Below are positions 8,499 through 16,620 of a stretch of 64,000 nt of DNA, one piece after another. Position 1 is the stretch's first letter. Each line of letters opens with the position of its first letter. The position numbers and the translations under genes are program-made. The notes below the pieces were generated by a model. That model worked only from the letters and a program-made list of their open reading frames with translations, did not search any database and was not told the origin of the DNA. Origin of the DNA: MWH-TA3 sp044353905 (GTDB lineage Bacteria; Actinomycetota; Actinomycetes; Actinomycetales; Microbacteriaceae). Where the stretch lies: assembly GCA_044353905.1 (NCBI GenBank), contig JBILBA010000001.1, forward strand, positions 62,001-126,000, in the 5' to 3' direction.

Positions 8499-8508
8499 AC
8501 GGTAGCCT
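8499..8508. promoter_or_regulatory. Overlapping divergent -10 elements for thiL and the DUF3515 gene
   Basis: On the minus strand TACCGT (8499-8504) is six bases before the thiL GTG; on the plus strand TAGCCT (8503-8508) is seven bases before the ATG at 8516. The hexamers share the bases TA at 8503-8504, so RNA polymerase can probably open only one at a time. Confidence 0.55.
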
Positions 8509-8515
8509 GAAAGAG

Positions 8516-8980
8516 ATGCGTGCACGACTCCTTTTCCCCAGCCTCGCCCTCCTCGGGCTTCTGTCCGGTTGCGCGGGAACCGTTGCACTCCAGCCCGCCG
8601 ATGCCGCGAACGATCCGGCGTGCGCCGACGTCATGGTGCGCCTACCCGACGTGGTTGCGGGGCTCGACCGCCGCTCAACCAACGCACAGTCGACCGGGGC
8701 GTGGGGTACGCCGGCCAGCGTGATTCTGCGCTGCGGACTTCCGGACACCAGTCCGTCCCCACTCCCCTGTTTCACCGTGGACGACGTGGACTGGTTGCGC
8801 GACGATTCATCCGATCCCAATTTCACCTTCATCACCTACGGACGAAACCCCGCGGTCGAAGTGCTCATCGATTCGACCGCCGTGAGCGGAACGACCGTGC
8901 TCTCGGACTTGTCGATTGCCGTGGGCACACTCGAACCTTTGCGCGTCTGTATTGACGCGACGGACGTGCTGGGCAACTGA
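8516..8980 (+). CDS. DUF3515 family lipoprotein
   Basis: A 154-residue predicted lipoprotein with signal MRARLLFPSLALLGLLSGC and lipobox LLSG/C at residue 19. After lipidation the mature part would sit on the outer face of the membrane. Conserved features are CADVMVRLPDVVAGL and RCGLPDTSP, with cysteines that may pair. The family has no known function but sits beside thiL and ddl across Actinobacteria, exactly as here. The ATG at 8516 is chosen over upstream in-frame codons because the signal peptide begins there. Confidence 0.85.
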   Translation: MRARLLFPSLALLGLLSGCAGTVALQPADAANDPACADVMVRLPDVVAGLDRRSTNAQSTGAWGTPASVILRCGLPDTSPSPLPCFTVDDVDWLRDDSSDPNFTFITYGRNPAVEVLIDSTAVSGTTVLSDLSIAVGTLEPLRVCIDATDVLGN

Positions 8981-9058
8981 CCCGGTAGCACCCATCCCCT
9001 CTCCCATCAGCCGTTTCGGTTGCTCTCACCCGTTTTCGCCATCATGCGCACGCGCCAC

Positions 9059-9190
9059 ACGATTCTGCAGACAATTCGAAGGTTCCATAACGTTTGTGCA
9101 GACAAATCGCGAATTGGGCGAAACCTGGGCGCATTTGACCGCGATGTCTGCAGAAACAGGCCAGCAGAGCTGAATTGTCTGCAAAATCTG
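9059..9190. repeat. Four-site palindromic element, copy 1
   Basis: Two direct sites, ACGATTCTGCAGACAATTCG (9059) and ACGTTTGTGCAGACAAATCG (9090), are followed by two inverted sites, GATGTCTGCAGAAAC (around 9143) and GAATTGTCTGCAAAATC (around 9172). Both pairs share one centre at 9124.5. Direct sites are 31 bp apart. The layout equals copies 2 and 3 with a GCAGACAA variant of the core. Confidence 0.85.
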
Positions 9191-9200
9191 AGCGCCCCAT

Positions 9201-9334
9201 ACGTTTTTGGAAACCGATTCGCTCAAATCCCACGTTCGTGGAAACCGAAAGACCGGTTTCCTGTGTCCTCGCCCACCGAGACGGTTTTCGTTTCCACAAA
9301 CGTCGGAATCCGCAGTTTTGGTTACCCACAACGT
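9201..9334. repeat. Four-site palindromic element, copy 2
   Basis: Direct sites ACGTTTTTGGAAACCGA (9201) and ACGTTCGTGGAAACCGA (9232), then inverted sites GTTTCCACAAACGT (ending 9303) and GGTTACCCACAACGT (ending 9334). Outer and inner pairs share the centre 9267.5. Total 134 bp, identical in size and spacing to copy 3. Confidence 0.88.
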
Positions 9335-9423
9335 TGGGTGGACGAGTGGAGATGAGGAGGAATGACCCACAACGTTGGGTGGACGAGTGGAGATGAGGAG
9401 GAATTACCCACAACGTTGGGTGA
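9324..9423. repeat. 41-bp tandem repeat, about 2.4 copies
   Basis: Units begin ACCCACAACGTTGGGT at 9324, 9365 and 9406 and continue GGACGAGTGGAGATGAGGAGG. The unit starts with the outermost right arm of palindrome copy 2, so the arm seems to have been amplified in tandem. Confidence 0.9.
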
Positions 9424-9471
9424 ATGGGTGATTGGACAGATGGGCGGAAGGGCGGAAGGGCGGAAGAGCGA

Positions 9472-10608
9472 CTAGCCGAGGCCGAGCAGCTTGGCCGAGA
9501 TCCCGCCAGCGGCACGCAGCGCAACTCCGCCACCGTGTCCAGCCTGAGGGAAGACAACGCGGCAATCGCGTGCCTCGGTCAGAGCATCGCGCAGAATCGT
9601 CAGCGCGGGATGCTTGGGCGCCCACAAGTACAGCGACAGTGCGCCGGGAATCGAGTTCACTTCGTTCACGACGAGCTCGCCCGACTTCTCGTCGAGCAGC
9701 AGGTCGAGTCGCACAACGCCCGTCAAACGCGTGACGTCGGCGACCGCGCGCGCGAGTTCTGCAGCGCGCTCGTGGATCTTTGCCGGGTACTTCGCGGGGA
9801 ATTCGCGCGGGGCGCTGGACAACCCCGCCTCGGAACCCGCGCCGCCGGCGAGGTATTTCTCGGCGTAGGAATAGAGCCCGGAGTCCTCTCCGCCGCGAAG
9901 CGGCTTTTCGAGGTCGGTCAATTCGAGGGCGGGGAAGGTGCGGAAGCCGATGTTGAGGTCGACGAGGTTCGGTTTGTACGGCTCGAGCACAGCGCCATTT
10001 TTCAGGTGCGGGCTGTTCTGGGCGAGGGCTCGCGCCGAGGCGAGGTCATCGGCGATTTCGATGCCGATGGACGAACCGCCGAATCGCGGCTTCACGATGT
10101 ACGGACCTTTGTAACCGGGCTCGGTCACCTGCGAGACCGCACGGCGCGGAAGTGTCGGGATTCCCGCGGATTCCATCAGTCCGCCGAAGGCCAACTTGTC
10201 CATTCCGACCGCGCCGGCGAACAGGGTCGAACCCGTCGCGGGGATTCCCATCGCGTCGAAAATCGCGGCGGCTCCGCCACCCTCACCGATGCCGCCGTGA
10301 AAACACAGCAACGCGGCGTCGATGTCGAGCGCACCCGAACCGAACGACTTCTTGGAATAGAAGCCTGGCTCGGGGGCGAGCCGAACCTCGAGTGGCTTGG
10401 CCGACTTCGGCGCGCCCTCGAGGTAATCCTTTGCCTCGGTGCCGTTCGACACGAGGAACCATTCGCCCGAGGGCGCCCAATAGATCGGGTGAACGGTGTC
10501 GCCACCGTCCGTCAAGACACGTTCGGCCTGTAGCCCGGTGAGAATCGAAATCTCGTGCTCGGGACTCGGCCCGCCAAAAACCACGGCCCAGGGTCGTGAG
10601 GCGCTCAT
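9472..10608 (-). CDS. Divergent D-alanine-D-alanine-ligase-like ATP-grasp enzyme
   Basis: A 378-residue ATP-grasp ligase of the Ddl family. Recognisable parts are FGGPSPEHEIS (11-21), the ATP-lysine segment VKPRFGGSSIGI (172-183), an omega-loop YSYAEKY (246-252) with the tyrosine typical of D-Ala-D-Ala rather than D-Ala-D-Lac enzymes, and the metal/substrate segment NEVNSIPGAL (315-324). Several positions depart from canonical Ddl: HGGIGEGG instead of HGPxGEDG, NSIPG instead of N-T-x-PG, and an unusual glycine/alanine-rich tail. The ATG at 10608 is preferred; an upstream TTG would overlap the MurF-like gene. It lies 39 bp downstream of that gene in the same operon. It could be the housekeeping Ddl or a paralogue for another peptide product. 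Confidence 0.75.
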   Translation of the reverse strand: MSASRPWAVVFGGPSPEHEISILTGLQAERVLTDGGDTVHPIYWAPSGEWFLVSNGTEAKDYLEGAPKSAKPLEVRLAPEPGFYSKKSFGSGALDIDAALLCFHGGIGEGGGAAAIFDAMGIPATGSTLFAGAVGMDKLAFGGLMESAGIPTLPRRAVSQVTEPGYKGPYIVKPRFGGSSIGIEIADDLASARALAQNSPHLKNGAVLEPYKPNLVDLNIGFRTFPALELTDLEKPLRGGEDSGLYSYAEKYLAGGAGSEAGLSSAPREFPAKYPAKIHERAAELARAVADVTRLTGVVRLDLLLDEKSGELVVNEVNSIPGALSLYLWAPKHPALTILRDALTEARDCRVVFPQAGHGGGVALRAAGGISAKLLGLG

Positions 10609-10647
10609 CGGATTCCCGTCTGGCTCCCCTGCCCAGGAAGCCGGCAA

Positions 10648-12177
10648 TTACGCGTAATGATCGGGCAGGTCGTTTTCGACAAGAATAACGCCCGAAGCGC
10701 CGGCTCGTTCGAGGGCAGCGGCCATGGCGCTGGGCCTGTCGGCAAAGACCTGTGCCGTCGGGTGACCCGCAAGCAATGCCCCTCGGTTCGTGTACCCCAC
10801 GGCAAAGAGTTCGCCTCTGACCTTTGCGACCTGCGCAGACATGGCGCGGTTGCGGTCGAATTGGACAGTGCCGAGTTCGATCATTCCCGGAGTCACCACG
10901 ATGAATGGGCCCTTTCGGCCTTTCGCCATCGCCGCTCCGCCTTCGATTGCACGAGCAGCGCCGATCGGGTTTGCGTTGTACGAGTCGTCGATGATGATCG
11001 CGCCACTCGGAGCCTGCTGCGGCTCGGCCCGGTGCGCGGCGGTCGGCAAGTTCCCCAGTCTCGGCGCAAGAACCGCGAGAGGCACGTCGAGTGCGTGAGC
11101 GATTCCGACCGCGACGGCGACGTTGACCGCATGGCCGACGCCCGAGATCTCAACCGGAACTGACTCGGTGCCAATCGTGACGGTGCCCTTGGTTGGGTTG
11201 ACCGACACGTCGGCCGACGCCCCGGCGACACTGACGCGAATGACGCGCTTGCCTTCGGACTCACACCGGTTCGCAAGTGTCGCGAGGAGTGGGTCGTCGA
11301 TGGGCAGCACCACGGTGCGGGCGTTCTCGACGATCTCGCTCTTGGCCCGAAGAATGGCATCGCGGCTTCCCACGCGTTCAAGATGCGCTTCGCCGATCGT
11401 CGTGATGGCGGCGATGTCGGGCGGGAAGGATTTTGAGAGCTCACGAATTTCCCCCTCGCCGTACATGCCCATCTCGGCGACGAACACCTCGGTGCCGGGT
11501 GTCAGTTTGTCGTTGACGGCTCGCGCCAACCCCAACAGGTTGTTGAACGACGCGGGGCTTGGCACCACCGAATACTTGGCGACTAAGAGGTGCGCAACGT
11601 AACCCTTGGTCGACGTCTTGCCATACGAGCCGGTGATCGCAACAACGGTCGGCTTCACCTGGCGAAGTTTCTTTTGAGCGGCAACGAGCCACTTTCTGGA
11701 CAGCGCCTTCTCAATGGGCCGGGCCGCCATCAGGGCGAGGTCCATGACCACCGGGGCCACGAACCCGAACAGAACCACCGCATACGAGACGCTCAAGGTG
11801 CTCGCCGTGAACAGGAACAACCACGACAGCACGAGCCAGAGGAAGGCCAGACGTTGAAGTCGAGCCGTCCACTGCAGCGGCGAGGACGTGCCGCGGAAGC
11901 GAAGCCCCCAGGGCCACAGCACCATCAAGCCGAATACCAGGATCGGCACGATGAGCGAGGTCCACCAGGACGCGGTCGAGATGAACGACGCCATGAATTC
12001 GAGAGCAACGGCCGCGATGAGGGGCCACCATGACACCTGGCGAGAACGACCCCAACCGAGTGCGATGCGAGTCGTCCAGCCGGCGATGTAGTGCTCGCGC
12101 TGCGCAACCCTGAGCCATTTGACGCCGACAATCACGGGGAGGAGTCCGATTATTGCCCAGGCGAGAAGTTCGGTCAT
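10648..12177 (-). CDS. Membrane-anchored MurF-like Mur ligase
   Basis: A 509-residue protein. The C-terminal two thirds are a Mur ligase: P-loop GSYGKTST (183-190), the acidic site AEMGMYGEGE (234-243), GEAHLERVGS (262-271) and the MurF signature DDSYNANP (397-404). The first ~155 residues are not the usual MurF UDP-substrate domain but about five membrane helices (roughly 4-22, 49-67, 73-92, 110-128, 132-150). So it should work at the membrane on a different, perhaps lipid-linked, acceptor. The ATG at 12177 overlaps the hydrolase stop as ATGA, implying translational coupling. Canonical murF normally lies in the division/cell-wall cluster, not here. Confidence 0.82.
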   Translation of the reverse strand: MTELLAWAIIGLLPVIVGVKWLRVAQREHYIAGWTTRIALGWGRSRQVSWWPLIAAVALEFMASFISTASWWTSLIVPILVFGLMVLWPWGLRFRGTSSPLQWTARLQRLAFLWLVLSWLFLFTASTLSVSYAVVLFGFVAPVVMDLALMAARPIEKALSRKWLVAAQKKLRQVKPTVVAITGSYGKTSTKGYVAHLLVAKYSVVPSPASFNNLLGLARAVNDKLTPGTEVFVAEMGMYGEGEIRELSKSFPPDIAAITTIGEAHLERVGSRDAILRAKSEIVENARTVVLPIDDPLLATLANRCESEGKRVIRVSVAGASADVSVNPTKGTVTIGTESVPVEISGVGHAVNVAVAVGIAHALDVPLAVLAPRLGNLPTAAHRAEPQQAPSGAIIIDDSYNANPIGAARAIEGGAAMAKGRKGPFIVVTPGMIELGTVQFDRNRAMSAQVAKVRGELFAVGYTNRGALLAGHPTAQVFADRPSAMAAALERAGASGVILVENDLPDHYA

Positions 12178-12902
12178 GCGAGAGCCTCCTCGACGGCCGC
12201 GCGAACGGCAGCCGACAATACGGGCGTCAACAGGTGTGCTTCGCCAGGGACAACCGTCCAGTGCGCCCCGCGAATCCGCTCGGACGCGACCTTGCCGGCG
12301 GCGGTCGGTGCTGCGGTGTCGTTCTCGCCCCACACCAACCACGTGGGGGTGGCAATTCGTGCGAGGTCGTCGTCGTAGGTCTCGTTAACGGTCTTCACCA
12401 TGATGTCGCGCATGATTCCTTGGGCGGCGTTGTAATCGGCACTTCCAGCCTTCGTGCGCCGAGACTCCATCACCGAATCGGGAATGAGCCCGACTCGATT
12501 GAGCGTCTTCGCAATTCGATACGACAGTTTGGGTTTCGAGACGGGCACGAGCCGGACGAGTGGCGCCCCGGTCAGCACGAGACCGGAAATCAGTTCGGGG
12601 CGCGACGCCGCGAGACGAACCGCAATTCGACCGCCAAACGAGTGTCCGACCACCACAACAGGGCCAAGGGGCTCGATCGCGTCGGCGACGAGCCGTGCGT
12701 AATCATCGGTCCCCCACACCGCGTCGGGTGCGGCGGCCGGGCCGAAGCCCGGCAGGTGGATGGCCAACGCATCAAGGCCGGCCAACACGCCAGTGAAGTC
12801 AGTTCCGGAACGACCCCAACCGTGGAGTGCGATGACTCGCGCGGGCGACCCTCCGATTCGTTCGGCGAGCACCCGGCCATCTGCCAGAGCCTGGATCGCC
12901 AC
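12174..12902 (-). CDS. Alpha/beta-fold hydrolase
   Basis: A 242-residue serine hydrolase. The oxyanion region is HGWGRSG (27-33), the nucleophile elbow GHSFGG places Ser88, the acid is Asp195 in WGENDT and the base is His223 in GEAHLL. A short cap with RRTKAGSADY lies between. The fold resembles BioH/MhpC-type esterases or peptidases; the substrate is unknown. The GTG start directly abuts the gpsA stop (TAAGTG) with GGAGG five bases upstream inside gpsA, and its stop overlaps the start of the MurF-like gene, so it belongs to the same envelope operon. Confidence 0.82.
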   Translation of the reverse strand: MAIQALADGRVLAERIGGSPARVIALHGWGRSGTDFTGVLAGLDALAIHLPGFGPAAAPDAVWGTDDYARLVADAIEPLGPVVVVGHSFGGRIAVRLAASRPELISGLVLTGAPLVRLVPVSKPKLSYRIAKTLNRVGLIPDSVMESRRTKAGSADYNAAQGIMRDIMVKTVNETYDDDLARIATPTWLVWGENDTAAPTAAGKVASERIRGAHWTVVPGEAHLLTPVLSAAVRAAVEEALA

Positions 12903-13904
12903 TTATTCCTCCGACGGAATTTCGGAATCGGTCGCAAGGTGCGGTGCGAGCTCGCGCGGGTCGAGAGTGCCCTGCAAAACTTGCTGAACCTGCGAGACAA
13001 TCGGCATCGACACGCCCTTGGCGGCGGCGAGAACGAGGATCGGGTCGACGGACGACAGTCCTTCGGCCGTCTGGTCCATCTGTCGAATGACTCTGTCGAA
13101 TGAATACCCCTGACCGAGAAGCCGTCCCGCGGTGTTGTTGCGAGAGAGCGGGGATTCACACGTGGCGATCAGGTCGCCAAGCCCGGCGAGTCCCCACATC
13201 GTCTCGGGGCGCGCGCCGTACGCCGAGGCGAATGCCGACAGTTCGGCCAGCCCGCGCGTGATGATGGACGCCTTCGTGTTGTCGCCGTAACCGACGCCGT
13301 CCGCGATTCCTACGGCGACAGCGATGAGGTTCTTCAGAACGCCGCCGAATTCGGTTCCAATCACGTCCGTGTTCGTCAACGTCGTGAAGTAACTGTTGCG
13401 ACAGGTCGCGGCGACCATGACCGCCGTGTCCGAGTTACTCGATGACACCGCCGAGGCGGTCGGTTCTTCCTTCGCGAGTTCGAGAGCGAGGTTTGGCCCA
13501 GAGACGACCGCGATTCGCCCTTCGTCGATTCCCGTCGCGGAGCGAATCACCTCGCTCATGCGCAGTCCGGATTCTCGTTCGACACCTTTCATCAGCGAGA
13601 CAACGGGAACAGCATCGCCAAGTTGACCGTCCAAACCGTCCAGCACCGATCGCAACGATTGGGACGGGACGGACAAATACACCTCGTCGACGCCGGCCAG
13701 CGTGGCGGCCAGCGACGTCGATGCCGAAATGTTTGATGGCAAATTGACGCGTTGCAGATACGTGGAGTTGCGATGAGTTTCGTTTATCTCGCGGGCGATT
13801 TCGTCACGTCGGGCCCACAGCTTAACTTCAGCGCCGCCGTCGGCGAGAACCTTCGCGAAGGTTGTCCCCCACGCTCCCGCTCCGAGAACCGCAACGGTGG
13901 TCAT
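12903..13904 (-). CDS. gpsA: Glycerol-3-phosphate dehydrogenase [NAD(P)+]
   Basis: Reduces dihydroxyacetone phosphate to sn-glycerol-3-phosphate, the backbone for phospholipids. The 333-residue protein has the dinucleotide-binding GAGAWGT near residue 8, VSLMKGVE, and the catalytic lysine in the GGVLKNLIAVAVGIADG segment. The ATG at 13904 overlaps the plsC stop as ATGA. Placing gpsA after plsC puts the glycerol-phosphate supplier beside the acyltransferase that uses it. Confidence 0.96.
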   Translation of the reverse strand: MTTVAVLGAGAWGTTFAKVLADGGAEVKLWARRDEIAREINETHRNSTYLQRVNLPSNISASTSLAATLAGVDEVYLSVPSQSLRSVLDGLDGQLGDAVPVVSLMKGVERESGLRMSEVIRSATGIDEGRIAVVSGPNLALELAKEEPTASAVSSSNSDTAVMVAATCRNSYFTTLTNTDVIGTEFGGVLKNLIAVAVGIADGVGYGDNTKASIITRGLAELSAFASAYGARPETMWGLAGLGDLIATCESPLSRNNTAGRLLGQGYSFDRVIRQMDQTAEGLSSVDPILVLAAAKGVSMPIVSQVQQVLQGTLDPRELAPHLATDSEIPSEE

Positions 13905-14635
13905 CTAAATTTCCCGGTTGTGGTCTGGTTGTGTTCGACCGGATCCCACCGCTTGGTCGGTGGTTTTTCGCCACGCAGTTGACCTTGCAGTTCGGCGATG
14001 GCCGTCATCAAAATCTCGGTCGCCGCGGTGAGCAATTTCTGATCGAGCACCTTGCCCTTGAATGCCGACAGGTCGATCGGTTTCCCGATCAGGACAGTAA
14101 TCGGTGTCGGCGGAAAGAAGCGAATCCTTCCCGAATAGCGCGGCATCAAAATCTGCGTTCCCCAGTGGGCAGCGGGAATCAGGGGAATGTCGGCATCGAG
14201 AGCCATTCGGACAGCGCCCGTCTTCCCTCGCATCGGCCACAAGTCAGGGTCACGTGTCAGTGATCCCTCGGGATACACGACGATTCCTCCGCCGGACTTC
14301 GCGAGTGAGCGAGCGGCCTTCATCGGCCCCATCGCGCGCTGTTGACCGGCGCGATCTACGGGAATTTGGCCGAGTCCGCGCAGCACCGAGCCCAATACGG
14401 GCACACGAAACAACGATTCTTTGGCCATGAAACGAGGGGTGCGACCGGCCCGCCACAATGCGACACCCACCACCACGGGATCGATTGCACTGAAATGACA
14501 GGGCGCGAGGATGAAACCTCCCGAGGCAGGTACGTTTTCTATTCCACGAACCGTGATACGGGAAATGAGGCCCATGAGGGGCAAGGCAATGCTCGCGGTT
14601 AGTCGCCAGCCCGCGGATTTTTCGGTCTTCGTCAT
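13901..14635 (-). CDS. plsC: 1-acyl-sn-glycerol-3-phosphate acyltransferase family protein
   Basis: Acylates lysophosphatidic acid to phosphatidic acid at the membrane. The acyltransferase motif HFSAID (H-x4-D), the PVDRAG motif and YPEGSLTRD are all visible. The N-terminal helix (LTASIALPLMGLISRI) probably lies in the membrane. The ATG at 14635 is chosen because GGGAGGAG sits five bases upstream; an upstream in-frame codon would overlap murA. 244 residues is normal. Between murA and gpsA in one operon. Confidence 0.9.
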   Translation of the reverse strand: MTKTEKSAGWRLTASIALPLMGLISRITVRGIENVPASGGFILAPCHFSAIDPVVVGVALWRAGRTPRFMAKESLFRVPVLGSVLRGLGQIPVDRAGQQRAMGPMKAARSLAKSGGGIVVYPEGSLTRDPDLWPMRGKTGAVRMALDADIPLIPAAHWGTQILMPRYSGRIRFFPPTPITVLIGKPIDLSAFKGKVLDQKLLTAATEILMTAIAELQGQLRGEKPPTKRWDPVEHNQTTTGKFR

Positions 14636-14657
14636 CCTGCTCCTCCCTGCGGAAATC

Positions 14658-16025
14658 CTAGTCCGCGAGTTCAAAGTCGGCGCCGAGGTCCCGGAGCTTG
14701 TCGATGAAGTGCTCGTAGCCTCGGGCGATTATTCCGACGTTGCTGATCGTGCTCGTTCCGGTTGCCGCGAGGGCCGCGATGAGGTGCGAAAAGCCACCGC
14801 GGAGGTCCGGAACTCGAATGTCGGCGCCGTGAAGCGGGGTCGGGCCCACAATAACGGCCGCTTGCTCCAGCTTGCGGCGCGGTACACGGCGCGTGATGGA
14901 CGCGATGCCGTCCTGGTGAATCTCGATGTTAGCCCCCATTTTGTTGAGGGATTCGGTGAAACCAAAGCGATTCTCGTACACGGTCTCGTGCACGATGGAC
15001 GTACCTTCAGCCTGAGTCAAGGCGACAACAAGCGGTTGTTGCCAGTCGGTCATGAATCCGGGGTGAACATCGGTTTCGACGACCACCGGCTTCAACTGGC
15101 CTCCAGGGTGTCGGAATCGAATGCCGTCCTCGTGGACCTCGAACTCCCCGCCCGCTTTTCGAAAGACGTTGAGGAAGGTCAGGAGCTCCGGCTGTTTCGC
15201 GCCGACGACAAAGATGTCGCCCTTGGTGACAAGAGCTGCGCACGCCCACGACGCCGCCTCGTTCCGGTCGAACAACGATCGATGCTCGTAACCGTGAAGT
15301 GTTTCGACGCCTTCGATGAAGATGGTGCGGTTCGGTTCAATCCAGATGATCGCGCCCATCTTCTGCAAAATCGCGATGAGGTCCATGATCTCGGGTTCGA
15401 TTGCTGCGTTCTTAAGTTCGGTGACACCCTCGGCGCGAACCGCCGTCAGCAAGACCTGCTCGGTCGCCCCGACGGACGGGAACGGCAGTTCGATGTGAGC
15501 GCCCTTGAGCCGCTCGGGGGCGGTGAGGTGAATGCCTTGAGGTTGCTTGGTCACCACCGCGCCAAAAGCGCGAAGGGCGTCCAGGTGGAAGTCAATGGGG
15601 CGATCGCCAATGCGGCAGCCGCCAAGGTCAGGGATGAACGCCTCGCCCAGTTGGTGAAGCAGCGGGCCACAAAACAGAATCGGGATTCGACTCGAACCGG
15701 CGTGCGCGTCGATCTCGGCGAAGTGCGCGCTCGTGACGTTCGTCGGGTCGAGGGTGAGTTCGCCCTCGGCGGAGTCGGTCACGTGAACGCCGTGAGCCTC
15801 GAGGAGTCCGCGCACGACGGCGACATCCGAAATGTTGGGGACGTCACGCAGGACCGAGGGCGAGTCACCCAAGAGGGCGGCGACCATCGCCTTAGTCACG
15901 AGGTTTTTAGCGCCACGCACATCCACGCGTCCGTGGAGTGGTTTTCCGCCGCGAATGATGAGCGTGTCGACCGACAGGCCAACCTTCGCTCCCTGGGCGC
16001 GAGCGTCTTCGTTGAGTGACGTCAT
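14658..16025 (-). CDS. murA: UDP-N-acetylglucosamine 1-carboxyvinyltransferase
   Basis: Transfers enolpyruvate from PEP to UDP-GlcNAc, the first committed step of peptidoglycan synthesis. The 455-residue protein shows the duplicated EPT fold. GGCRIGDRPID places the catalytic-loop cysteine at residue 137, the residue attacked by fosfomycin, whereas mycobacteria carry Asp there. The ATG at 16025 overlaps the leuD stop (ATGA), so translation is coupled; an earlier GTG would add nine residues inside leuD. Confidence 0.95.
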   Translation of the reverse strand: MTSLNEDARAQGAKVGLSVDTLIIRGGKPLHGRVDVRGAKNLVTKAMVAALLGDSPSVLRDVPNISDVAVVRGLLEAHGVHVTDSAEGELTLDPTNVTSAHFAEIDAHAGSSRIPILFCGPLLHQLGEAFIPDLGGCRIGDRPIDFHLDALRAFGAVVTKQPQGIHLTAPERLKGAHIELPFPSVGATEQVLLTAVRAEGVTELKNAAIEPEIMDLIAILQKMGAIIWIEPNRTIFIEGVETLHGYEHRSLFDRNEAASWACAALVTKGDIFVVGAKQPELLTFLNVFRKAGGEFEVHEDGIRFRHPGGQLKPVVVETDVHPGFMTDWQQPLVVALTQAEGTSIVHETVYENRFGFTESLNKMGANIEIHQDGIASITRRVPRRKLEQAAVIVGPTPLHGADIRVPDLRGGFSHLIAALAATGTSTISNVGIIARGYEHFIDKLRDLGADFELAD

Positions 16026-16618
16026 CGGGCAGGTAACGTCGTCGGGCGCCACGATTCACGGCGCGATTCAAATCCATCAATGTCGCTCTCGTGACGCAAC
16101 GTCAATCCAATGTCGTCGAGACCTTCCATGAGCCTCCATCGGGTGTAGTCGTCAATCTCGAACGCGCTCGTCACGTTTCCGCAGGTAACGGTTCGCGCCT
16201 CTAGATCGACGGTCACCTCAGTGCCCGGGATTGCGTCAAGTTCAGCCCAGATTCGCTCGACGACGTCTTCTGGGACAACAGCAGTGAGCAAACCCTGTTT
16301 GCCCGAGTTGCCTCGAAAGATGTCCCCGAAACGTGGTGCGATGACGGCGCGGAAACCGAAGTCCCACAAAGCCCAAACCGCGTGTTCACGTGACGAACCG
16401 GTCCCGAAATCCATGCCGGCGACGAGCACTGTTCCGCGCGAGAACGGTTCCGTATTGAGGATGAACTCGGGGTCTTGACGCCAGCGTTCGAACAACGCGT
16501 CTTCAAAACCCGTCTTCGTGACGCGCTTGAGAAATTCTGCGGGGATGATCTGGTCGGTGTCCACATTGGCGCGCCGCAGCGGCACGCCGATCCCCGTGAT
16601 GATTGATACTTTGTCCAC
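16022..16618 (-). CDS. leuD: 3-isopropylmalate dehydratase small subunit
   Basis: With LeuC isomerises 2-isopropylmalate to 3-isopropylmalate in leucine synthesis. The 198-residue protein has ITGIGVPLRRANVDTDQIIP at the N-terminus and FGTGSSREHAVWAL, the substrate loop. The GTG at 16618 (VDKVSII) gives the family's usual length; an ATG six codons earlier would overlap leuC by 16 bases, and far longer upstream frames are not LeuD-like. Confidence 0.95.
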   Translation of the reverse strand: MDKVSIITGIGVPLRRANVDTDQIIPAEFLKRVTKTGFEDALFERWRQDPEFILNTEPFSRGTVLVAGMDFGTGSSREHAVWALWDFGFRAVIAPRFGDIFRGNSGKQGLLTAVVPEDVVERIWAELDAIPGTEVTVDLEARTVTCGNVTSAFEIDDYTRWRLMEGLDDIGLTLRHESDIDGFESRRESWRPTTLPAR

Positions 16619-16620
16619 GT

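Larger units (their letters stand above)
8981..9471. other. Non-coding convergent intergenic island with palindromes and tandem repeats
   Basis: 491 bp between the 3' ends of two converging genes. It holds two ~130-bp palindromic elements (9059-9190 and 9201-9334), a 41-bp tandem repeat (9324-9423) and three tandem GGGCGGAA octamers (from 9442). A 171-codon reading frame crosses it on the minus strand, but its sequence just mirrors the repeats, so no protein is called. Confidence 0.85.

Noticed and set aside
9059..9334. CRISPR array
   Set aside because: The repeated sites are short, imperfect, alternate in orientation and share symmetry centres; there are no regular unique spacers and no cas genes.
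9042..9557. 171-codon minus-strand frame across the repeat island
   Set aside because: Its peptide simply mirrors the palindrome and tandem repeats, it overlaps the ddl-like gene 3' end, and it has no start signals. A similar frame at 33671-33904 has the same cause.
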